From: Paenibacillus oralis
GTDB taxonomy: Bacteria; Bacillota; Bacilli; Paenibacillales; Paenibacillaceae
DNA length: 64,000 bases
Assembly: GCF_003863965.1 (NCBI RefSeq)
Contig: NZ_RRCN01000001.1
Coordinates: forward strand, 3,616,304-3,680,303
Reading direction: 5' to 3'
Below the pieces are notes generated by a model. It ran no database searches. It was given only the letters and a program-made list of their open reading frames with translations, and was not told the DNA's origin. Shown here one piece after another: positions 14,821-22,953 of this stretch. Numbering within the stretch: position 1 is the stretch's first letter; each line of letters begins with the position of its first letter. A program made the position numbers and the translations under genes.

Positions 14821-15555
14821 ATGCTGAGTATTCGCGGTTTGAAAAAACAGTTTCAGGTTGCCGGGCAGAACATCCCGATTCTGGACATCCCCGAATGGGA
14901 AGTGCGCCAAGGGGAGAAGCTGGCGATTACCGGGCCAAGCGGATCGGGCAAAAGCACGTTACTGCATATCGTCAGCGGCTTAATGCGTCCCGACGAAGGC
15001 GAGGTACAGGTGTTTGACCGGGCGCTTCAGCAGATGTCGGAAGCGGCAAGGGACCGTTTCCGGGCGAAGCGTATCGGCTACATCCTTCAGGATTTTCATT
15101 TGATTCCTTCCTTGACGGCCAGGCAAAACGTAGAAATTACGCTGCCCCGCACGAAAGGCAGAAGAGAGCGGCGGGAACTGATCGACCATTGGTTTGAGCA
15201 GGTCGGATTAAGCGATCGCGGCCGCCATTTGCCGTCCCAATTGTCCCGCGGACAGCAGCAGCGGGTGGCGATGGTCCGGGCGCTGATCAACGATCCGGCG
15301 CTGGTGCTGGCCGACGAACCGACGGGAAGCCTGGACTGGGAGACAGCGGAGGAAGTGACGGACCTGCTGCTTCGGCTGTGCGAAGGCCAGCAGCATACAC
15401 TGTTGGTGGTGACCCATGACCTCAATATGGCCGACCGGTTTCCGCGCCGCCTGCATATTAGGGAAATCAACCGCTTGTCCGGCGAGCGCCGGAGATTATC
15501 CGCCGCCGGCAGCGGCGGTTCCGCACCTGCGGCCCGGAAGGAGCAGACGGGATGA
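14821..15555 (+). CDS. ABC transporter ATP-binding protein (LolD/MacB type)
   Basis: The ATPase of a mechanotransmission-type ABC system, 244 residues. The Walker A GPSGSGKST is at 38-46, the signature LSRGQQQRVAM is near 140, Walker B is LVLADEPTGSLD, and the H loop is VVTHD. The end (RRRLSAAGSGG) is a loose basic tail. It starts after GGAGGGAGAG and overlaps the permease gene by four bases (ATGA), so the two are coupled. Proteins of this group drive lipoprotein release, peptide export or signalling rather than uptake. Confidence 0.94.
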   Translation: MLSIRGLKKQFQVAGQNIPILDIPEWEVRQGEKLAITGPSGSGKSTLLHIVSGLMRPDEGEVQVFDRALQQMSEAARDRFRAKRIGYILQDFHLIPSLTARQNVEITLPRTKGRRERRELIDHWFEQVGLSDRGRHLPSQLSRGQQQRVAMVRALINDPALVLADEPTGSLDWETAEEVTDLLLRLCEGQQHTLLVVTHDLNMADRFPRRLHIREINRLSGERRRLSAAGSGGSAPAARKEQTG

Positions 15556-16757
15556 GCCTGTTTCAGATCCTGATCCGCAATATTTGGCACCGCAAGTTTC
15601 TTTCGCTGTTGACCGTCGTTTCGGTGGCGGCTACCGTGGCGTTTATCGTCCTGCTTTCGCTGTCGCGGGACAGCGTGGAGCAGGGGGCCGAGAAAGGGTA
15701 TGGGCCTTTCGATATCGTCGTCGGGGCGGCGGGAAGCGAAACGCAGCTTGTGCTCAGCACGTTTTACCATATCGGAGCGCCGACCGGCAACATTCCGCTG
15801 GCAACGTTGGAGACGGTCCGGCAGGATCCGGGCGTGGACGCGGCTTATGCGATGACGGCGGGGGACAACTACAACGGGTATCCGATCGTCGGGGTCGATC
15901 CGTCCTATTTTTTGACCCGTTACGGGGATCGTGCTTTAGCGTCCGGGGAGCTTTACGGGGCAACCGGCGAGGTAGTGGTTGGGTCGTATGTGGCGAGCAT
16001 GCTCGGCCTTCAAGTGGGCGATGCGTTTGCCGGAGCGCATGGATTGGTTGAGGGAGCCCATCATCCGGAGGAAGAATCGGAGGAGCACGGAGAGCATGAT
16101 GAGCACGGAAGCTTCATGTATACGGTAAAAGGGATACTTCCCAGGCTCAACACGCCCGATGACCGCGCCGTCTTCACGACGGTCGATTATGCCTGGGCCG
16201 TGCATCAAGAGGCTGACGAGGAAATCACGGCGATTCTGGTTAAGCCGGCGACTCTGCTCGGAGCGCAGCAACTCAAAAACAGCCTGGAGCAAACGGGGAC
16301 AGTGCAGGTTGCCTATACGAGCAAGGCCGTTGCCGATGTCGTCAACCTGGTGGACCGCGGGGCGGAAATCGTTGAAATCCTGACCTGGCTTTGCGTCATT
16401 TTGGCGGCGATTTCGATCCTGCTGTCCCTGATTGCCGCCGCCGGCGAACGGACGAAAGATGTCGGCCTGCTGCGCCTGCTGGGGAAATCGAAAGCCTACG
16501 TCTGGATGACGATGATCGGTGAAGGGCTGCTCGTCACCGCCGCGGGGCTGGTGCTTGGAATCCTGGCCGGCCATATTGCCGGTTATGTTTTGAAGGATGC
16601 GTTGTTTGCTTACGGGGGGATTCAGATTGAACCGTTCCGCGGTACGCCGGATCAGGCGTATATAGCCGCGGGTACGCTTGTCATCGGGCTGGCGGCTTCG
16701 CTGGGACCGGCGATCCGGCTATACAAAATGGACCCGCTCACTTTATTTCGGGCGTAA
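15552..16757 (+). CDS. MacB/FtsX-type ABC permease with His/Glu-rich loop
   Basis: A 401-residue permease. One membrane helix is near residues 15-37 and three are at the C-terminal end (from about 275), enclosing a large extracytoplasmic domain, which is the MacB/FtsX layout. In that domain, at about residues 162-182, lies a stretch rich in His and Glu (AHHPEEESEEHGEHDEHG) with six histidines, suited to binding a metal ion. The ATPase gene precedes it and a lipoprotein gene follows 19 bases later. Together they look like a three-part export or sensing system. The metal role is inferred from composition only. Confidence 0.9.
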   Translation: MSLFQILIRNIWHRKFLSLLTVVSVAATVAFIVLLSLSRDSVEQGAEKGYGPFDIVVGAAGSETQLVLSTFYHIGAPTGNIPLATLETVRQDPGVDAAYAMTAGDNYNGYPIVGVDPSYFLTRYGDRALASGELYGATGEVVVGSYVASMLGLQVGDAFAGAHGLVEGAHHPEEESEEHGEHDEHGSFMYTVKGILPRLNTPDDRAVFTTVDYAWAVHQEADEEITAILVKPATLLGAQQLKNSLEQTGTVQVAYTSKAVADVVNLVDRGAEIVEILTWLCVILAAISILLSLIAAAGERTKDVGLLRLLGKSKAYVWMTMIGEGLLVTAAGLVLGILAGHIAGYVLKDALFAYGGIQIEPFRGTPDQAYIAAGTLVIGLAASLGPAIRLYKMDPLTLFRA

Positions 16758-16776
16758 CGAGAGGAGATGGCCTAAC

Positions 16777-17718
16777 GTGAAAAAAAGTTTATCCCTGCCG
16801 TGCCTGCTGCTCGTGCTGTCGGCGCTGCTGCTGCAAGCCTGCGGCAAGGATGCGGGCTCCCGGGAAGAAGCCGGATCATTTGGCGCCGCGGCGTCAGCGG
16901 GGACGGCCTTTAGTTATGAGCTGCAAAGCCCCGATACGGCGGAGAGCGAAAAGCCGGAGCAGGAGCCGGCTGCAACCAGTAGCCCTGTCGATAAAGAGGA
17001 CGTGGGCGTCCCGGAGGCCACCGCAGTAAAGGAGGCTGGCGCTGCGCCGGAGACGCCCGCCGGGGCTCCGCAGGATGCGGCGGCTAAGGCGGCCGTGGAT
17101 GAATCGGGCGAAGCCGGAGAGAAAACAGCCGATAAGCCAAAGTCCGCGGACGCCGGCCAGGCCTCTGCCTCAAGCTCCAACAAGTCCGATACCGCGAAGG
17201 CCGGGCAAAGCAAAATGCCAGGCAAGAAAGTCGCGGCGGCATCGTCCAAGAGCTCTGGTTCAGGCGAAGCTCCGCAAGCCGAGACGACCGGCGCTGCGAG
17301 CGAAAAGGCCCCTACTTCCGCTTCCGGTAAAGCGAAGGGCGTAAAGTCGGGTGTGACGACCATCGGGTGGTCCGAGTTTTTTGACGGGGATGATCAGACG
17401 ACGCCTTCCGAACGCTTTTGGGATCTCAGCGGATCAACGGTCACCATCAAGGGGTTTATGGGCGAGGTGCTGTCGTTTGAAAACCACTGGTTCCTGCTCA
17501 TTCCCGAACCGGGTGCGGAATGCCCTTTTGACAACGGGGATGAGACGTATTGGAACAAAATCATGATCGTGTTCGTACCGGACGATGTCAACCTTCGCTA
17601 CAAGCCGGAAGCGCTGCAGATAACCGGCCGCCTCGATGTCGGCATTAAAATCGACGAGTCCGGTTATAAGACGATGTTCCGGCTGTACGATGCCTCTTTT
17701 GAAGAGATCAAAGAATAA
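16777..17718 (+). CDS. lipoprotein with long linker and C-terminal OB-like domain (DUF3299-like)
   Basis: A 313-residue lipoprotein. The GTG start at 16777 has GAGGAGATGG upstream. The signal peptide ends in a lipobox LLLQAC with Cys near residue 20. Residues 25-215 are a low-complexity Ala/Glu/Lys/Ser linker that would reach through the cell wall. The folded part begins near residue 220 (TIGWSEFFDG, then STVTIKGFMGEVL, FLLIPEPGAECPF). This resembles the DUF3299-like proteins that accompany LolD/LolE-type transporters in other bacteria, from memory. It is co-transcribed with the ATPase and permease and probably serves as their external partner. Confidence 0.75.
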   Translation: MKKSLSLPCLLLVLSALLLQACGKDAGSREEAGSFGAAASAGTAFSYELQSPDTAESEKPEQEPAATSSPVDKEDVGVPEATAVKEAGAAPETPAGAPQDAAAKAAVDESGEAGEKTADKPKSADAGQASASSSNKSDTAKAGQSKMPGKKVAAASSKSSGSGEAPQAETTGAASEKAPTSASGKAKGVKSGVTTIGWSEFFDGDDQTTPSERFWDLSGSTVTIKGFMGEVLSFENHWFLLIPEPGAECPFDNGDETYWNKIMIVFVPDDVNLRYKPEALQITGRLDVGIKIDESGYKTMFRLYDASFEEIKE

Positions 17719-17725
17719 TGACAAG

Positions 17726-17766
17726 CACCCCTGCTCTGAAAATAAACGGAGAGGGGGTGTTTTTTA
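17726..17766 (+). terminator. intrinsic terminator of ABC-lipoprotein operon
   Basis: The stem CACCCC..CTCT/AGAG.GGGTG is followed by TTTTTT. Confidence 0.85.
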
Positions 17767-17868
17767 TTTGAAAACGGCTTTCATGAGGAATGAAATCGCT
17801 TTTTTTTGCGCATCCTATCCAAATGCAGGAATTATAATGCCAAACAGGCTTTTTAACGCCTTTTTAAG

Positions 17869-17897
17869 TTGACACGCCGGAGAAAATTATTTAATAT
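17869..17897 (+). promoter_or_regulatory. sigma-A promoter
   Basis: A consensus TTGACA and TAATAT are separated by 17 bases, 85 bases before the small CXXC protein gene. Confidence 0.8.
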
Positions 17898-17981
17898 GTC
17901 TAAGTACTAAAAGTGCGGGTTCAAACCTCTAGAAGAGAGTATCTCTGGAACGGAATGAAATTTGATAATACGGGTGATCGA

Positions 17982-18260
17982 ATGTCTTACAGACCGAAAG
18001 TTGTGAACGTGACGAAGGCCGGAAACAACGACAATGATGGATTATACGAGTTTATCGCCAAATTGGCCGATGGTACGGAATGCCGCGTGTTTTACCACCG
18101 CTATCCGAATTGGCGGTTAACGAACGTCAACCGGCTTCAAAAGACGCCGTGCCCGGTTTGCCGCAAAGATTTTATTTGCCAGTGCATGGAGAAGTTTTCC
18201 GGTGAAATTCACCGTCAGATCGATGAAGGACAATGGTTTGATAAGCTTTTGTCGGAGTAA
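17982..18260 (+). CDS. small conserved protein with cysteine cluster, 92 residues
   Basis: The function is unknown. The protein has a cysteine-rich centre (PCPVCRKDFICQC) that could hold zinc, preceded by a beta-rich part (GLYEFIAKLADGTECRVFYH). I place the start at the ATG at 17982, which has GGGTGATC upstream; an in-frame ATG nine codons earlier lacks a good ribosome site. A consensus promoter precedes it and a terminator follows, so it is a single-gene unit before the Tad operon. Confidence 0.7.
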   Translation: MSYRPKVVNVTKAGNNDNDGLYEFIAKLADGTECRVFYHRYPNWRLTNVNRLQKTPCPVCRKDFICQCMEKFSGEIHRQIDEGQWFDKLLSE

Positions 18261-18277
18261 TTTTATAACTCAAGCAG

Positions 18278-18302
18278 GCACGGGGGAATCCCGTGCTTTT
18301 TT
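18278..18302 (+). terminator. intrinsic terminator
   Basis: The stem GCACGGG/CCCGTGC has a five-base loop and six T. Confidence 0.92.
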
Positions 18303-18317
18303 CTTTTAATTTAGGAC

Positions 18318-18346
18318 TTGTCTAAGTCCCAAAACTGTGATATTCT
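18318..18346 (+). promoter_or_regulatory. putative Tad-operon promoter
   Basis: TTGTCT and TATTCT are separated by 17 bases, directly upstream of the leader terminator. It lies after the terminator of the preceding gene, so the RNA it starts would belong to the Tad operon. Confidence 0.6.
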
Positions 18347-18370
18347 TACATTAAATTTCAGGAATAACGG

Positions 18371-18426
18371 GAACGGTAGCACCGTCCATGATCCGACTTA
18401 TATCGGGTTTTGGGCGGTGCTTTTTT
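18371..18426 (+). promoter_or_regulatory. attenuator-like leader of the Tad operon
   Basis: A terminator stem GCACCGTCC/GGGCGGTGC (18379-18387 with 18412-18420) is followed by six T, about 26 bases before tadZ. An overlapping alternative hairpin ACGGT-AGC-ACCGT (from 18373) uses the same ACCGT, so the two folds exclude each other. A small inner hairpin CCGACTTATATCGG lies in the terminator loop. No known riboswitch class was recognised. Confidence 0.6.
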
Positions 18427-18452
18427 GTTTTCGTTTAAAGGAAGGTGAACTT

Positions 18453-19595
18453 ATGGGGCCGGTCCGGCTTGTGCTTGCCGTGCGGGATGAGCAGTATATC
18501 GAAGCTTTTTTATATTACGCCCGCAGCAGCGAGTTTAGTCACAATCTGATCTTGACCGCATTCAGCCGCAGGGAGGCGTTAGACAAATACCTGGAAGAGT
18601 CAACAGAGTTTGTTGATGCTGTGCTGGGAGAAGCGGAATTCCGGGAAGCGATGGATGCGGCCGATAAGCGTGGTATTTTATGGATCGTTCTCGGCGAAAG
18701 AGGCGAAGCAGATGACGGAAAACCTTGCGTGCAGAAATATCAGCCGCTCCACCTGCTTCTGCAAACGGTGCTGGACATTATCCGCGGCGGAAAAGCCGGA
18801 GGGGCGGCGGCGGAAGGACAAGCGGCGGTCATCGGGGTTTACTCCAGCGTCGGCGGATGCGGCAAAACGACCGTGGCGCTGAATATAGCCCGGCAGTTGG
18901 CCGCGGAAGGGGGGAAAGTGTTTTATCTGAACTTGGAGACGGTATGCAGCGGCAGCTTGTTGGCCGGACTTCCGTTTCGGGAAGGGCAAACGGCCGGACT
19001 GGCCCGGTTATTGTATGACCTTAAGGCGGCGGACGACAAGCGGGAGGCGCCGAAGTTTCCGATCTCCACGTATGCCTACAGGCATCCGGTACTGCAGGGA
19101 GATACATTCGGCCCGCTGGAGAATATCAACGAAATGCTGGAGATGGAACGAAAGGATACGCTAGAGCTCATCGATTACATCGCGGGGAGCGGTCTTTATG
19201 ACGCGGTCATTGTTGATCCGGATTCCTATCCGAGCGGAAGAACGGAGGGCTTGTTTGAGCGGGCGGATCGGTTGGTATGGCTGGTCACGGATGAATGGGG
19301 CGTGATGCGGAAGACGGGAGCTTGGCTATCCCACCTGGAGCGCTCGAAGGCGGCTTTGCACCATGATCTGCTCGGCAAAACGCGGTTTGTCCTGAACAAG
19401 TACGCCGGAAATATCGTAACCGAAATGCCGAAGCCGGGGCTTTCGATTCAGGCGACATTATCGTTTATTCCTTCCTGGAGCCAGGGGAGCAGTCAGGGAG
19501 AGCTGCCGTATTCCCCTGTGTTTCAGCGGGATGTGCTGAAATTGTGCCAGGCGCTTTTGGGCGATGCGGAAAATGTCCGGACGCGGGAGGGATAA
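18453..19595 (+). CDS. tadZ: Tad pilus assembly ATPase TadZ/CpaE-like
   Basis: A MinD/ParA-like localisation ATPase that places the Tad secretion machine, 380 residues. The first 115 residues resemble a degenerate receiver domain (VRLVLAVRDEQYIEAFLYYA). A P-loop follows near residue 131 (VYSSVGGCGKTTVALNIARQ) with the deviant Walker A lysine typical of this group. The ATG at 18453 follows AAGGAAGGTG; the longer upstream frame runs through the leader hairpin and is not used. It is the first gene of the Tad operon, two bases before tadA. Confidence 0.88.
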   Translation: MGPVRLVLAVRDEQYIEAFLYYARSSEFSHNLILTAFSRREALDKYLEESTEFVDAVLGEAEFREAMDAADKRGILWIVLGERGEADDGKPCVQKYQPLHLLLQTVLDIIRGGKAGGAAAEGQAAVIGVYSSVGGCGKTTVALNIARQLAAEGGKVFYLNLETVCSGSLLAGLPFREGQTAGLARLLYDLKAADDKREAPKFPISTYAYRHPVLQGDTFGPLENINEMLEMERKDTLELIDYIAGSGLYDAVIVDPDSYPSGRTEGLFERADRLVWLVTDEWGVMRKTGAWLSHLERSKAALHHDLLGKTRFVLNKYAGNIVTEMPKPGLSIQATLSFIPSWSQGSSQGELPYSPVFQRDVLKLCQALLGDAENVRTREG

Positions 19596-19597
19596 AC

Positions 19598-20857
19598 GTG
19601 AAGGAAGAAATATTCGCCGCCCTGCGCAGCGATATACGTTTAGGGCTCGATGTCACTAAGGTGATGAGCGACGTGCAATTGTTTGAGTACATTGAAGGTC
19701 ATGTGCTGAACGATGCCCGCTTGGCCGAATTGACGGCGTCCGACAAACGCAAATGGGTCCGCCGGTTATATGATTCCTTCCGCGGTCTCGACGTGCTGCA
19801 GCCGCTTGTTGAAGACCGGACCATCACGGAAATCATGATCAACAGCCACGAGGAAATCTTCGTCGAGCAGGAAGGTCATGTCCACAGACTTCCCGTCCGT
19901 TTTGAATCCCGTGAGCGGCTGGAGGACATCATCCAAACGATCGTCTCCGGCGTAAACCGGGTCGTCAACGAATCTTCGCCGATCGTGGATGCCCGGCTTC
20001 GCGACGGCTCCCGGGTGAACATCGTGCTGCCGCCGATCGCGCTGAAAGGCCCGACCATGACGATCCGGAAATTTCCGGCACAGCCGCTGACAATGGAGAA
20101 GCTGGTAACCATCGGATCGCTGAGCGAGGAGGCCGCCTTGCTGCTGCAGAGGCTTGTCAGAAGCAAATACAACATTTTTATCAGCGGAGGTACCGGTTCA
20201 GGCAAAACGACGTTTTTAAACGCGCTCTCGCAGTTCATCCCGCCGGATGAGCGGGTGATTACCATTGAGGATTCGGCCGAGCTGCAAATCGTAACCGTGC
20301 CGAATCTGGTGTCTCTCGAGACCCGCAATGCCAACACGGAAGGAAAAGGCGAAATCGCCATTCGCGACCTGATCCGCTCGTCGCTGCGGATGCGCCCCAA
20401 CCGGATCGTTGTCGGCGAGGTCCGGGGCCGTGAAGCGCTCGATATGCTGCAGGCGATGAACACCGGACACGACGGGAGCTTATCGACAGGACACGCCAAT
20501 AGTACGGCGGATATGATCAGCCGGTTGGAAACGATGGTGCTTAGCGGCGCGGAATTGCCGATCGGCGTGGTCCGCCAGCAGATCGCCTCGTCGATTGACA
20601 TCTTTGTGCATTTGTCCCGACTGCGCGACCGTTCGCGCCGGGTGATGGAGATTTCGGAGGTGGCGGGTTTAAAGGAAGGGGAGGTGGTGCTGCGGCCGCT
20701 GTTTATCTTTCTGGAGGAAGGGGAGCGGGAAGGTAAAGTCATCGGCCGGCTGAAAAGTACCGGGTCTGGGCTTTTGCATACGGACAAGCTGCGGATGGCG
20801 GGGATTTCGCCGGATGCTCCGGCAGAAGGAGGAGAGCCGCATGAAATGGCGGGCTGA
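19598..20857 (+). CDS. tadA: Tad secretion ATPase TadA/CpaF
   Basis: The hexameric motor of the Tad pilus, 419 residues, from a GTG start at 19598 with GGGAGGGAT upstream. Motifs seen: the N-terminal domain with TITEIMINSHEEIFVE, Walker A SGGTGSGKTT near residue 198, the aspartate box VITIEDSAELQ, the Walker B region RMRPNRIVVGEVRG, and the His box STGHANSTADMISR. This is a full-length CpaF. It powers both extension and retraction of Flp pili in studied systems. The C-terminus overlaps tadB by 17 bases. Confidence 0.96.
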   Translation: MKEEIFAALRSDIRLGLDVTKVMSDVQLFEYIEGHVLNDARLAELTASDKRKWVRRLYDSFRGLDVLQPLVEDRTITEIMINSHEEIFVEQEGHVHRLPVRFESRERLEDIIQTIVSGVNRVVNESSPIVDARLRDGSRVNIVLPPIALKGPTMTIRKFPAQPLTMEKLVTIGSLSEEAALLLQRLVRSKYNIFISGGTGSGKTTFLNALSQFIPPDERVITIEDSAELQIVTVPNLVSLETRNANTEGKGEIAIRDLIRSSLRMRPNRIVVGEVRGREALDMLQAMNTGHDGSLSTGHANSTADMISRLETMVLSGAELPIGVVRQQIASSIDIFVHLSRLRDRSRRVMEISEVAGLKEGEVVLRPLFIFLEEGEREGKVIGRLKSTGSGLLHTDKLRMAGISPDAPAEGGEPHEMAG

Positions 20858-21647
20858 AATTTTTTTGAAGAAAAGAGACGCCCCGGGCATTCTTCGTTCC
20901 GAAGGGCTCAACGATTACCGGGTTTACGTTTTGATGGGGCGGCAGAAAGCGTTGTGCATGCTGCTCGGCGGGACGGTGTTATTCGCTGTCGGCTACGTTT
21001 TTTTTCATTCCGTTCCGCTGGCTTTGGGGTTATCCATCGGCGCGGTGTTGGTACCGAAGCATTGGAGCAGGCATTTGCTCCGGAAACGAAGAGAGAATCT
21101 CAGCTTGCATTTCAAGCAGGCGCTTTATTCGCTCTCCTCATCGCTGGCCGCCGGCCGATCGGTGGAAAACGGATTTCGCGAAGCGATCGATGATTTGAAA
21201 TTGCTGTACCCGGACGGGGATAACGATTTGATCAGGGAACTTGGGATTATTTGCGCGCGTATGGAGTACGGACAGCCTGTGGAGGAAGCGCTGCTGGACT
21301 TCAGCCGCCGGGCCGGCATGGAGGATATCAGCAATTTTGCCGACGTGTTTACGACCTGCAAACGCTCCGGCGGGGATTTGGTGGACATTGTCCGGCGGAC
21401 CTCGGCCCTGATTAGCGAGAAGTTGGAGATCGGGCAGGAAATCAGCGTCATGATTGCCCAAAAGCGCTTTGAAGCGAAGGCGATGCTTGCCGCTCCCATC
21501 CTGTTTTTATTGTTTATGGAAATGACTTCGCCGGATTATATGCAACCGCTGCACAGCGGAGTCGGGCTGTTAATCTCGGCGGCCGCGCTGCTCGTTTTTG
21601 CCGGGAGCTCCTGGCTGATGCTTAAAATCGTCGATATCCGGGTTTAA
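20841..21647 (+). CDS. tadB: Tad membrane platform protein TadB-like
   Basis: A 268-residue type II secretion F-domain membrane protein. Two membrane helices near residues 30-70 precede the GspF domain (LSLHFKQALYSLSSSLAAGR, then FADVFTTCKRSGGDLVDIVR), with two more at the end. The start at 20841 follows AGAAGGAGGAG within the end of tadA. It forms the inner-membrane platform with TadC. Confidence 0.9.
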   Translation: MKWRAEIFLKKRDAPGILRSEGLNDYRVYVLMGRQKALCMLLGGTVLFAVGYVFFHSVPLALGLSIGAVLVPKHWSRHLLRKRRENLSLHFKQALYSLSSSLAAGRSVENGFREAIDDLKLLYPDGDNDLIRELGIICARMEYGQPVEEALLDFSRRAGMEDISNFADVFTTCKRSGGDLVDIVRRTSALISEKLEIGQEISVMIAQKRFEAKAMLAAPILFLLFMEMTSPDYMQPLHSGVGLLISAAALLVFAGSSWLMLKIVDIRV

Positions 21648-21662
21648 GGAGGGCTTTGCTGG

Positions 21663-22538
21663 ATGTTCCTGATGCTTTGGGGGATCTTGCTGGTTTTGCT
21701 GGGAGGATGGGGATGGGTATACCGGATATCCTTCCGCCGCTTTAGCGGATACACCCAATTGATCATGGAGGGGCTGAGGCTTCAGCGTTTGTCGCCGCCA
21801 ATGCTGTATTTGCTGGAGCGCATCAAGGTGTCCCGGCGGTTTCCGGGCGTGTTCTTTAAAGTGAACCGGGCGGTGCAAAAAATTTGCGGCGACCGGCGCA
21901 GCGGTGAGTTTACGCTGCTGTTTCTCGCCGAAACGCTCACCTACAGCTGGCTGCTGCTCACTTTGGGGTGCGTCTTGTCCCTGCTGATGAATGGCGATTC
22001 ATCGGGGCTTCTAATCGGTGCGGTGTTAGCTTTGCTGCTTCCGGCAGCGTTGATCCATGATCTGCACCGCAAGGTGGTTCGGCGGGAGTATGCCGTTATT
22101 CTGGAGCTTCCCGAGCTGCTGAACAAAATCGTGCTTCTTGTCGGCGCCGGCTCAACGGTTCAGCAAGCGATCAAGCTCTGTTTGGAACGCAAGCGCGAGC
22201 AGGAGACCCATCCCCTTTACCGGGAGCTGTTCCAAATGCTGCGGGATTGGGAAGGGGGCTATTCTTTCCAGCAGTCGATGGAGGGCTTTAGCAAACGCTG
22301 CGGAATTCAGGAGGTTTCCGCCTTCACCACCGCCGTGCTGCTGAACTACCGCCGCGGGGGCCATGATTTTGCCCTGGCGCTGCGCGATTTGTCCCATTCG
22401 TTGTGGGAGAAGCGCAAAGCCGTCAGCAAAACGCTGGGGGAGCAGGCCTCGTCCAAGCTGGTTTTCCCTATGGTGCTGATGTTTATGGCGATCCTGCTTC
22501 TGGTAGGCGCACCCGCATTCATGATCATGGACCTTTAA
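21663..22538 (+). CDS. tadC: Tad membrane platform protein TadC-like
   Basis: A 291-residue F-domain protein, partner of TadB. The N-terminal helix is MFLMLWGILLVLLGGWGWVY. Two central helices flank VVRREYAVILELPELLNKIV, the GspF signature is KRCGIQEVSAFTTAVLLNYR, and a final helix (MVLMFMAILLLVGAPAFMIM) ends the protein. AAGGAGG precedes the start by ten bases. A dispersed repeat fills the 213 bases between this gene and flp. Confidence 0.9.
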   Translation: MFLMLWGILLVLLGGWGWVYRISFRRFSGYTQLIMEGLRLQRLSPPMLYLLERIKVSRRFPGVFFKVNRAVQKICGDRRSGEFTLLFLAETLTYSWLLLTLGCVLSLLMNGDSSGLLIGAVLALLLPAALIHDLHRKVVRREYAVILELPELLNKIVLLVGAGSTVQQAIKLCLERKREQETHPLYRELFQMLRDWEGGYSFQQSMEGFSKRCGIQEVSAFTTAVLLNYRRGGHDFALALRDLSHSLWEKRKAVSKTLGEQASSKLVFPMVLMFMAILLLVGAPAFMIMDL

Positions 22539-22551
22539 GAGGTAGTCGTCG

Positions 22552-22700
22552 TTTGATCACGAAGCAAGAACATGGAGTATATTCGGCATCGAATCTTGAA
22601 TTCAGCCGGGACTTCCGGTGCTCACGTACCCAAAACGTACGCTCCGCTACTCAGTCCCTAGCTTCATCCAACCTTCTCGGTGCTGAAAAGCCGACTTTTT
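22552..22700. repeat. dispersed intergenic repeat, copy 2 (long), inside the Tad operon
   Basis: The first 57 bases match 5813-5870. The remainder (GGACTTCCGGTGCTCACGTA...TCTCGGTGCTGAAAAGCCGA) has the look of a mobile REP-like unit. It separates tadC from flp. No promoter or terminator was clear in it. Confidence 0.6.
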
Positions 22701-22751
22701 GAACGCTTTAATAAACTTTCGCTATTTTGAAATTCAAGGAGGAAGAGGCTG

Positions 22752-22946
22752 ATGTTAACAGCAATAAGCAACGAAGTTAAAGGGTTTTGGAACGATGAGG
22801 GCGGATTGGGGATGCTTGAGATGATTTTAATTATCGCGGTCATCGTCATTATTGCCGTGATCTTCCGCTCTCAACTGAAAGAAATCGTAAGCAGCCTGCT
22901 CGGAAAAGCAAAAACGAAAACCGAAGACTTCATGGACGGGGAGTAA
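22752..22946 (+). CDS. flp: Flp-type pilin
   Basis: A 64-residue prepilin, the likely major subunit. The leader MLTAISNEVKGFWNDEGG is followed by a single hydrophobic helix. Cutting after GG would give LGMLE, with glutamate at +5 as Tad pilins require, and then IIAVIVIIAVIF. The C-terminal part is short and basic. AAGGAGGAAGAGG precedes it. The prepilin peptidase for it is encoded at 26882. Confidence 0.88.
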   Translation: MLTAISNEVKGFWNDEGGLGMLEMILIIAVIVIIAVIFRSQLKEIVSSLLGKAKTKTEDFMDGE

Positions 22947-22953
22947 ACGAAAC

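Noticed and set aside
18244..18452. TadZ start at the longer upstream frame (18318)
   Set aside because: That frame would include the leader terminator and lacks a ribosome site; the ATG at 18453 has AAGGAAGGTG.
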